From Oleispira sp963933055 (GTDB lineage Bacteria; Pseudomonadota; Gammaproteobacteria; Pseudomonadales; Oceanobacteraceae): DNA of 20,781 nucleotides. Below are positions 15,227 to 20,781 of the stretch, piece after piece (the first letter of the stretch is position 1; every line of letters starts with the position of its first letter). The position numbers and the translations under genes were made by a program. The notes below the pieces were generated by a model. It had not been told where the DNA came from. It made no database searches and saw nothing but the letters and a program-made list of their open reading frames with translations. The stretch lies in the NCBI GenBank assembly GCA_963933055.1, contig CAWVSY010000061.1:1-20781 (forward strand), in the 5' to 3' direction.

Positions 15227-15245
15227 TACGGCGCATAACGCCGTA
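15227..15245. promoter_or_regulatory. AbiE operator, distal palindrome
   Basis: TACGGCG-CATAA-CGCCGTA, a perfect 7-bp arm palindrome sharing the GGCGCATA core with the proximal site. The two centres are 74 bp apart, about seven helical turns, so two AbiEi dimers could sit on the same face of the DNA. It overlaps a TATAAT at 15243-15248 on the plus strand. Confidence 0.72.
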
Positions 15246-15773
15246 TAATTGCCATTTATTAAACCCGCCCAGCTATTAACCCAAGCGATAAAATATCAAG
15301 CCCCATCCGCAGAGGTACTTATTGGCTCAAACCTATGAATAACATGGGCTACAAGGCGGTTTGTGTCATGAATTGCAAGCAACACGCCCTACGAGAAAAA
15401 TTTGTACACACTGTTTGTACACTCGTAACGATGACACATCAAAAACAACAATGATGCCCCCTTTAAATTCAAAAACTTACAAACAAAAACTAGAGATGAT
15501 CGCATTTAATCCGCTTTTGTAATGCCGAAACCAAAGTACCAAAAGCAATAGGTACTTTCTTCATCAAACCCAGTAACCACAAGGCCTACAGCCAGATTTG
15601 TGTCATGGAATTTTCGCCAAAGGCCTCAAAAACGGAATTTGTACTCAAGTTTGTACACACTTTCCGAGTGTTACGCTTGAACATCATTGAAAAGCAAAGA
15701 AACGAGAAAAAGACAAAAAGCCTTTAAATTCAGTACGTAGAGATGTAATTGTGGTGTGCAATGAAAGGTGGTT
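15246..15773. other. Non-coding ICE end, attachment-site flank
   Basis: More than 500 bp with no plausible gene on either strand. It contains the diverged direct repeat at 15301-15740 and its paired TTTGTAC motifs. Lying between the toxin-antitoxin operon and the att core, it is the place where arm-type Int or Xis binding sites would be expected. Confidence 0.6.
15301..15740. repeat. Diverged direct repeat of about 180 bp with paired TTTGTACAC motifs
   Basis: Two blocks about 240 bp apart share, in the same order, TTTGTGTCATG (about 15359 and 15598), a pair of TTTGTAC motifs, a CGTAACG/GTTACGC stretch, and CCTTTAAATTCA (about 15462 and 15721). The motif pairs are TTTGTACAC at 15401-15409 and 15414-15422 (13-bp period), and TTTGTACTC at 15638-15646 with TTTGTACAC at 15650-15658 (12-bp period). 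The near-helical period fits tandem protein binding. Confidence 0.6.
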
Positions 15774-15860
15774 TTAAGCGTTGAAAGGCTGGGTGGCATC
15801 AGGGTGGGAAATAATGCCAAAGGTACGACGTTTTCCAACTTCTTCTGCAAACTGACTCAT
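15774..15860 (-). pseudogene. prfC: 5' stub of prfC (peptide chain release factor 3) cut by the ICE
   Basis: ATG at 15860 begins MSQFAEEVGKRRTF, then GIISHPDA, the start of release factor 3 (RF3 GTPase). Where the protein should continue GKTT (the P-loop), the frame instead reads TQPFNA and stops at 15774. So 22 native codons remain and 6 codons come from the ICE. It carries the original prfC promoter region, divergent from regB. In SXT/R391 insertions the rest of prfC is served by a promoter and start supplied by the other end of the element, so RF3 is probably still made outside this window. The stub is not functional. Confidence 0.9.
15795..15815. other. Attachment site (ICE-chromosome junction in prfC)
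   Basis: On the minus strand this covers prfC codons 16-22, ATTATTTCCCACCCTGATGC and one more base, encoding IISHPDA. Similarity to prfC ends just after, so the crossover core (17 bp in SXT) lies within or next to this segment. DNA left of it is ICE and DNA right of it is chromosome. Exact edges need the other junction or an empty site. Confidence 0.8.
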
Positions 15861-15896
15861 TTTGCGTATTGCCTATGATGTGTATCAAAAAACGCA

Positions 15897-15926
15897 TTAT
15901 ACAGAATACTCACCAACACCGTATAA
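15897..15926 (+). promoter_or_regulatory. Probable regB promoter
   Basis: TTATAC (15897-15902), 18-bp spacer and TATAAT (15921-15926), 35 bp before the regB ATG. On the minus strand TATAAT at 15896-15901 could serve prfC, so the two divergent promoters would overlap in this 100-bp gap. Confidence 0.5.
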
Positions 15927-15961
15927 TAATGAGTGAGCAATCTACGAGTCTTATGTAATTT

Positions 15962-17227
15962 ATGCGTAATCCGGCCCTATCCAATCTAAACAGCAACTTA
16001 AATTTTGTTTTAGCTCGTCTAACGACCTTGCGTCTAGTGATTGCCACATTACTCATTGGCTTTGTTGGCTACCTAGAAATTAACCACTTTGAACCTGAGC
16101 TTCCTACTTGGTTTGTGCTAGCAGGTTATATTCCGCTGCTATTAATGGGATTTTATCAAAGCCGAAACGGACTCAATACACATCAGCTAGCGATACACTT
16201 ACTTATCGAAACACAGATCATCACACTGTTTCTTTATTTTACTGGCGGCGCGGGTAATCCCCTCATCTCTTATTTTTTAGTACTGGTCGTTATCGCGGCT
16301 TACAATCTTAGTAAGCTTTGGGTATGGTTTATTGCGATTACCTGCATTGTTGATTATTCAGTACTGACGCAATTCTATTTGCCCATAGCAACGCCTTTAC
16401 CAAGCCATCATCTTGCTGACACTGGCCATATTCAAGGCTCCTTTATGTACTGGCACTTAGCCGGTATGTGGCTGACCTTTGTGATCAGCACCATTGCGTT
16501 AAGCTTATTAATACCTGCATTAATGGAAGCTGGTATAAAGAAACGCTTACAGCTGATTGAATTGAGAGAGAAGCAATTAAAAAATGAGCAGCTCATTGGT
16601 ATTGCAACATTAGCCGCGGGCACTGCGCATGAAATGGGCACCCCTCTCATGACCATGGAGATGATACTAAATGATAGCTTGGAGCATAATTTAGAGCTTC
16701 AAGCTGAAGATACTCAACTACTGCATCAACAGGTAATGCTGTGTCGACACGCCTTGCAGCGCCTATCACTTGCGGGTCGAGAGATACATAATAATGATGT
16801 ATACATTAGTGCCAACAATTGGCTAGCCGCATTATTGCATCGCTGGCGCTTGAGCCAGCCAAACGCATTATGGGCCAATAAAGGATTTGAAAACGCCGCT
16901 TATATTCGCAAGTCTCCACTGCTTGATCAAGCCATGCTGAACTTACTCGATAATGCCGCACAAGCGGGTTCGGATACGATAGAGCTAACATCTAAAATCA
17001 ATAATGAATTTTGGCAATTCACGATCACACAGCCAGATAAAAATGCGGGATTACAATTGAAAAAAAATCACCTTTTCACCAGTGAAAAGGTACATGGAAT
17101 GGGTTTAGGGCTGTATTTAAGCAATGCGAGCATTGAACAATTTGACGGCCAAGTGCATTTGGCTGCAAACAAAGATGGCTCAACAACGTGCACGGTGAGA
17201 CTTCCCTACAAGGACGAATGCAAATAA
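15962..17227 (+). CDS. regB: Redox-sensing membrane histidine kinase, RegB/PrrB family
   Basis: RegB senses the respiratory and redox state and phosphorylates RegA. 421 residues: about six membrane segments in 1-190, with the quinone-region motif GGAGNP at 95-100; H-box TLAAGTAHEMGTPLMTM with His223; the conserved redox Cys261 in LCRHALQRLS; N-box LLDNAAQAG; and G-box GMGLGLYLSNA near the C-terminus. Every key element of the family is present, including the Cys whose oxidation turns the kinase off in Rhodobacter RegB. The stop overlaps the second possible regA start by one base. In this type of bacterium it probably regulates respiratory genes. It is chromosomal, just outside the ICE, and was originally divergent from prfC. 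Confidence 0.93.
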   Translation: MRNPALSNLNSNLNFVLARLTTLRLVIATLLIGFVGYLEINHFEPELPTWFVLAGYIPLLLMGFYQSRNGLNTHQLAIHLLIETQIITLFLYFTGGAGNPLISYFLVLVVIAAYNLSKLWVWFIAITCIVDYSVLTQFYLPIATPLPSHHLADTGHIQGSFMYWHLAGMWLTFVISTIALSLLIPALMEAGIKKRLQLIELREKQLKNEQLIGIATLAAGTAHEMGTPLMTMEMILNDSLEHNLELQAEDTQLLHQQVMLCRHALQRLSLAGREIHNNDVYISANNWLAALLHRWRLSQPNALWANKGFENAAYIRKSPLLDQAMLNLLDNAAQAGSDTIELTSKINNEFWQFTITQPDKNAGLQLKKNHLFTSEKVHGMGLGLYLSNASIEQFDGQVHLAANKDGSTTCTVRLPYKDECK

Positions 17228-17766
17228 TGCCTGCGGTAATCAACAAACGAATTTTAATCATTGACGATGAGGAACATTTTGTTCAAGTCCTCAGTCGCAG
17301 CCTCACGCGCCTTGGATACGATACAACCTGCGCCTATACCTCAGAGCAAGGGCTCGAGGCCGTTAAACAGGATAGCTTTGACTGGATCAGCCTGGATTTG
17401 CGCTTAGGTAAAGATTCAGGTCTGGATTTAATCCATCAACTATTACAGCACAGCCCTAACTCTCGTATTGTCATACTAACGGGATTCGCAAGTATCCCAA
17501 CAGCGGTTGAAGCCATAAAGCTAGGGGCATTCAATTATCTTCACAAACCCGCCACCGTAAAAGAGCTCTTACGAGCCTTTGAGGATAATACCGAAGAAGA
17601 GGTGACGATTGAGGCTAGCCCTATGTCAGTAGAAAGACTTGAGTGGGAACATATACAACGCATACTTCATGAAAACGATGGCAACGTATCGTCAACCGCT
17701 CGCGCCCTGGGAATGCATAGAAGAACCTTACAGAGAAAGCTTCAAAAACACCCAAGCCGAAGTTAA
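17218..17766 (+). CDS. regA: Response regulator RegA/PrrA/ActR family
   Basis: Partner of RegB. Counting from the alternative ATG at 17227, the receiver domain has DD13-14, phospho-acceptor Asp57 (LDLRLG), Thr85 and Lys107 (HKP). A linker follows, then a Fis-type HTH, GNVSSTARALGMHRRTLQRK, at about 152-171, the near-invariant DNA-binding end of RegA proteins. Two starts are possible: ATG 17218 (overlapping regB by 10 bp, AAGGA 3 nt upstream) and ATG 17227 (1-base overlap, AAGGA 12 nt upstream). GTG 17188 is unlikely. It is translated with regB and ends 4 bp from the convergent rimI. Confidence 0.94.
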   Translation: MQIMPAVINKRILIIDDEEHFVQVLSRSLTRLGYDTTCAYTSEQGLEAVKQDSFDWISLDLRLGKDSGLDLIHQLLQHSPNSRIVILTGFASIPTAVEAIKLGAFNYLHKPATVKELLRAFEDNTEEEVTIEASPMSVERLEWEHIQRILHENDGNVSSTARALGMHRRTLQRKLQKHPSRS

Positions 17767-17770
17767 CGCT

Positions 17771-18223
17771 CTAAAGGTAACACGCTAGCAAGATAGCATC
17801 TTCGCTGCCTTGCTTGCTTGGGTAATAATTGTGGCGAATCCCCACTTCATTAAAACCAAACTGATGATACATAGTAAATGCTGGGCGGTTTGATTCTCGA
17901 ACTTCTAAAAACACCTCTACACAATCTTGATCGTGTGCGTATTGCAGAATGTTTTCCATCAATTGGTAGCCAATACGCTGTCGCTGCGCTTTTGGAGAAA
18001 CCGCAATATTTATAATACTCGCTTCATCCGCAACCGTACTTAAAATAGCATGCCCTAGAATGGCACCCGCATTAGCAGACTGCTCATCCGCTTCAAAAAC
18101 GACACAATAATAGCGCTTTTGATTGCTTGCCATAATTGAGGCAGAACACGGAAATTCGTACGCACTATTTTCATTAATCATTACTGCTGCAAGATCATCT
18201 TCTTGCATTAATCGTATAGGCAT
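17771..18223 (-). CDS. rimI: Ribosomal protein S18 alanine N-acetyltransferase RimI
   Basis: A GNAT-family enzyme that acetylates the N-terminal alanine of ribosomal protein S18. 150 residues, the usual length. The acetyl-CoA loop is AQRQRIGYQLMENIL (RxxxG-type pyrophosphate loop), and the C-terminal signature EVFLEVRESNRPAFTMYHQF, followed by GFNEVG and HNYYP, is characteristic of RimI. It is the last gene of a leuA-holD-rimI run on the minus strand, starting 5 bp after the holD-like stop. In E. coli rimI likewise follows holD and lies close to prfC, so the neighbourhood is conserved. Confidence 0.93.
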   Translation of the reverse strand: MPIRLMQEDDLAAVMINENSAYEFPCSASIMASNQKRYYCVVFEADEQSANAGAILGHAILSTVADEASIINIAVSPKAQRQRIGYQLMENILQYAHDQDCVEVFLEVRESNRPAFTMYHQFGFNEVGIRHNYYPSKQGSEDAILLACYL

Positions 18224-18228
18224 AAGGG

Positions 18229-19014
18229 TTATGAAACTTTATCTGAAGAAAGGTTATTATTTGAGGAAAGATTACGTAACGCATGCCAGAGTGCTTTCTT
18301 GCCAGCCGTGCAATAAAGGTCATCTGGCACCGACACAGAAAATAATGGCTTAGCAGTCACTTTCGTTAACCACCCCAGGCTTTCGTCATCCATTGAAACC
18401 CAACCACGGGCTCCCTGACCACTCATAAATTCCCACTGAGCCGTTAGCGCACGTAAAGCAACCGCCATGCTCTGATCTTCGTTGCTGCCTTGGATATAAG
18501 GCCATTTGAACTGAGAGTAACTGGCTTGTGGCACACCATTGCCCAACAAGAAATAACTAACCGCTGTTTGGAAAGCATGATCGGCTTGTACAAAAGGCTT
18601 ATTAGCAACCCACAAGATACCGCAAGGCCATAAAGCAAAGTGCAGCTCAAAGTTTGGAACAGTAAGGTCCGCAGCCATGACCTCAGGCACATCGGCCTCA
18701 GTTATTGCTGCAGTATTAGCAACGTCAGGCTGATGACTAGCCGCATTCTTGATTTGATGCGTCTCAGAAGATTCAGCCGTATTATTGGCCGCTACTAAAG
18801 GATTAGGCTTAACGTCTGCAAAGCCCATATCAGATAATAAATCTGCAGCATGACCCGCTTGAAAGCTCGCCCCAGCTGAAGATTCAAGGGAGGCATTTTT
18901 CTCCCCACTTTCTGCTAGCCAGCTAGGTTCAGCAGCATAGTCTAATGCTTTGCGGGGCATCCATAACTGAATACCCATCGCCTGTAAATATTCAATACGC
19001 TGCTGTTCTAACAT
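18229..19014 (-). CDS. holD: HolD-like protein, putative DNA polymerase III psi subunit with long insert
   Basis: A 261-residue protein with few clear motifs. Residues 6-22 (RIEYLQAMGIQLWMPRK) resemble the N-terminal tail of E. coli psi (WQLQQLGITQWSLRRP), the part that binds chi and hence SSB. The C-terminus KKALWHALRNL also resembles the psi end (AALWQQI). Between them, residues about 25-120 are a low-complexity Ala/Ser/Asp/Glu stretch, probably disordered, followed by a folded part (FELHFALWPCGILWVANKPF). E. coli psi is only 137 residues, so this is nearly twice as long. Position immediately upstream of rimI, as in E. coli holD-rimI, is the main support. Otherwise it would be a conserved hypothetical protein. 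Confidence 0.6.
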   Translation of the reverse strand: MLEQQRIEYLQAMGIQLWMPRKALDYAAEPSWLAESGEKNASLESSAGASFQAGHAADLLSDMGFADVKPNPLVAANNTAESSETHQIKNAASHQPDVANTAAITEADVPEVMAADLTVPNFELHFALWPCGILWVANKPFVQADHAFQTAVSYFLLGNGVPQASYSQFKWPYIQGSNEDQSMAVALRALTAQWEFMSGQGARGWVSMDDESLGWLTKVTAKPLFSVSVPDDLYCTAGKKALWHALRNLSSNNNLSSDKVS

Positions 19015-19028
19015 AATAAACTCAGTGC

Positions 19029-20576
19029 TTACACACCTTCTACTTGTGGATGCTGGCGTGCTTTATCATCCATAAGCATATTCAATGCACAGATATACGC
19101 TTTCGCAGATGCGATAACGATGTCTGTATCTGCACCACTACCATTCACAATACGTCCGCCTTTTTCTAAACGAACCGTCACTTCACCTTGAGAATCTGTG
19201 CCTTCGGTAATGGCATTTACCGTATAGAGCTGCAATGTGACATCCGATTTAACAATTTTTTCTATCGCTTTAAAAGCGGCATCAACTGGACCACTACCTT
19301 CAGCTTCTTCTGTCTTCTCAGTCCCATCCATACTCAAAATCACTTTAGCAGTAGGCACTTCGCCCGTTTGACTATGAGCAGACATCGCCACCAACTTAAA
19401 GCGCTCGCATACAGTTTTGGAATTTGTTTCAGAAACCAACGCTTGTAGATCTTCATCAAAGATTTCATGCTTTTTATCCGCAAGTTCTTTAAAGCGCGCG
19501 AAAGCAATATTTAATGCTTCATCGGTAGCAAACTTAACATCAAGCTCTTCTAAACGACTGCGGAAAGCAGCACGACCAGAATGCTTACCCATAATCATTT
19601 TATTAGCGCCCCAACCAACATCCTCAGCTTTCATGATTTCATAGGTTTCACGGTGTTTTAAAACACCGTCTTGGTGAATCCCAGACTCATGAGCAAATGC
19701 GTTTGCACCCACAATGGCCTTGTTTGGTTGCACAGGGAAGCCAGTAATAGAAGAAACCAAACGGGAAGTCGGAACGATATGAGTCGCATCAATCCCTGTT
19801 GTAATATTAAAGAAATCTTGACGAGTACGCGTCGCCATTACTAACTCTTCTAATGAAGCATTACCCGCGCGCTCACCCAGTCCGTTAATCGTACACTCAA
19901 CCTGACGTGCACCATTGGTCACAGCCGCTAAAGAATTGGCCACGGCTAAACCTAAATCGTTATGGCAGTGAACAGAGAAAATGGCTTTATCCGCATTCGG
20001 AATACGTTCAATCAACGTCTTAATCGTTGCGCCAAATTCGGATGGAATGGCATAACCAACCGTATCAGGAATGTTAATTGTGCGTGCGCCAGCGTTAATC
20101 GCTGCTTCGATAATACGGCATAGAAAGTCAATTTCAGAACGGCCAGCATCTTCACAAGAAAACTCAACATCTTCTACAAGATTACGCGCTTTTTTAACCG
20201 CATAAACAGCACGCTCAATAACCTGATCGGGTTCCATACGAAGCTTATGCTGCATATGAATAGGAGAAGTAGCGATGAAAGTATGAATACGAGCACGTTG
20301 CGCTTTTTTAAGCGCTTCGGCCGCGTGTTCAATATCACGATCAACCGCACGCGCTAAACTACAAATAGTACTAAATTTAACGTTTTCAGCGACGGCTTGA
20401 ATAGATTCGAAATCACCAGGGCTGGCTGCAGCAAAACCCGCTTCAATAACATCGACCTTCATTTTTTCGAGGGCTTTACCGATACGAATTTTTTCATTTT
20501 TCGTCATCGATGCACCAGGGCTTTGCTCGCCATCACGCATCGTCGTATCAAATATGATTAAGTTATCTTGGCTCAT
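19029..20576 (-). CDS. leuA: 2-isopropylmalate synthase LeuA
   Basis: Condenses acetyl-CoA with 2-oxoisovalerate, the first step of leucine synthesis. 515 residues, the bacterial type-1 length. The TIM-barrel signature FDTTMRDGEQSPG (9-21), metal-binding HCHND (203-207) and GLGERAGNASLEE (about 230-242) are intact. The C-terminal regulatory domain (from about 390; AEGSGPVDAAFKAIEK) that senses leucine is present, with GSGADTDIVIASAKAY near the end. It is the first gene of a run with the holD-like gene and rimI, with a 14-bp gap. No leader peptide or attenuator is evident in the 200 bp upstream. Confidence 0.97.
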   Translation of the reverse strand: MSQDNLIIFDTTMRDGEQSPGASMTKNEKIRIGKALEKMKVDVIEAGFAAASPGDFESIQAVAENVKFSTICSLARAVDRDIEHAAEALKKAQRARIHTFIATSPIHMQHKLRMEPDQVIERAVYAVKKARNLVEDVEFSCEDAGRSEIDFLCRIIEAAINAGARTINIPDTVGYAIPSEFGATIKTLIERIPNADKAIFSVHCHNDLGLAVANSLAAVTNGARQVECTINGLGERAGNASLEELVMATRTRQDFFNITTGIDATHIVPTSRLVSSITGFPVQPNKAIVGANAFAHESGIHQDGVLKHRETYEIMKAEDVGWGANKMIMGKHSGRAAFRSRLEELDVKFATDEALNIAFARFKELADKKHEIFDEDLQALVSETNSKTVCERFKLVAMSAHSQTGEVPTAKVILSMDGTEKTEEAEGSGPVDAAFKAIEKIVKSDVTLQLYTVNAITEGTDSQGEVTVRLEKGGRIVNGSGADTDIVIASAKAYICALNMLMDDKARQHPQVEGV

Positions 20577-20729
20577 TTAAGGCTCCACTATTTCAAGCTG
20601 CATACCCTGAGATATCCGCTCAGAGCTGGGAATAATTATTGCCTTAATTATGACATAGCTCGTTTCAAAGCGCTCGTATTGAGTAGGGATAAGCTTACAG
20701 AATATGACAGCACTTTCTTACAGGCAAAA

Positions 20730-20763
20730 AAAAACCCTAACAGGCATACCTGTTAGGGTTTTT
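20730..20763. terminator. Bidirectional intrinsic terminator
   Basis: A 15-bp perfect stem, AAAAACCCTAACAGG (20730-20744) and CCTGTTAGGGTTTTT (20749-20763), with a 4-nt loop. There is an A-run before it and a T-run after it, so it works in either direction. It lies 150 bp upstream of leuA and most likely ends a leftward gene beyond the right edge, insulating leuA. Confidence 0.93.
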
Positions 20764-20781
20764 AGAATAAGAGCTTGACGA

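Larger units (their letters stand above)
1..15815. mobile_element. SXT/R391-like integrative conjugative element, int-proximal end (continues beyond the left edge)
   Basis: The span from the left edge to the prfC junction reads as one end of an SXT/R391-family ICE. Seen in the sequence: an SXT-like integrase, an AlpA-like excisionase, a ParM-like gene with a small partner gene, a MobI-like gene and a repeat-rich intergenic region where SXT/R391 elements carry oriT. The right boundary cuts prfC after about 22 codons, and integration into the 5' end of prfC is the hallmark of the family. The metal-resistance cargo lies on the far side of mobI, roughly where family members carry variable DNA. 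The conjugation genes and the other end, with the rest of prfC, are not in the window, so conjugative ability cannot be judged here. Confidence 0.82.

Noticed and set aside
15301..15740. CRISPR array
   Set aside because: Only two diverged blocks at about 240-bp spacing; no short identical repeats with regular spacers and no cas genes.
20577..20729. Leucine attenuator leader upstream of leuA
   Set aside because: No short frame rich in Leu codons and no terminator/antiterminator pair next to leuA; the hairpin at 20730-20763 is a plain bidirectional terminator too far upstream.

Overview
The window holds one end of an SXT/R391-type integrative and conjugative element (ICE) joined to the chromosome of a marine gammaproteobacterium. 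The ICE call rests on four things seen together: a 28-codon 5' stub of prfC ending in foreign sequence at about 15795-15815 (prfC is the classical SXT/R391 target); a 413-residue SXT-like tyrosine recombinase; the order mobI-like gene, intergenic oriT/centromere-type region, ParM-like srpM, small srpR, int; and an AlpA-like excisionase next to int. The chromosomal side (regB/regA, rimI, a holD-like gene, leuA) fits Oceanospirillales such as Marinomonas, in which I recall SXT/R391 ICEs being described; the genus is a low-confidence inference.

Layout. 1-4968: metal cassette with lpxC (runs off the left edge), a degenerate CsoR-like gene overlapping a single-domain AraC gene, a Zn/Cd/Pb P-type ATPase (cadA/zntA type), and a divergent cadR/pbrR-type MerR gene. 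5134-8837: copper cassette with copA and cueR, in which the last 740 bp of copA is tandemly duplicated and cueR carries an in-frame amber codon. 8954-9604: a decayed IS4-family transposase remnant. 9624-13227: ICE maintenance and transfer core (mobI-like, oriT/srpC-type region, srpM, srpR, int, xis). 13349-15245: abiEii/abiEi type IV toxin-antitoxin pair with two palindromic operators. 15301-15740: non-coding DNA with a diverged direct repeat. 15774-15860: prfC stub and attachment site. 15962-20576: chromosome. 20730-20763: terminator.

How it works together. The core excises, transfers and partitions the element; AbiE sits at the very tip and probably stabilises it. The cargo exports Zn/Cd/Pb and Cu(I). 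The most unusual point is that lpxC, which normally lies beside ftsZ and makes lipid A, here has a promoter that is a near copy of the cadA promoter: TTGACC, a 20-bp spacer holding an ACCCT/AGGGT dyad, then TTAAT(A/G). This suggests the zinc-dependent deacetylase LpxC has been recruited into a metal-induced regulon. Functions are inferred from protein motifs and gene context; no database search was run.
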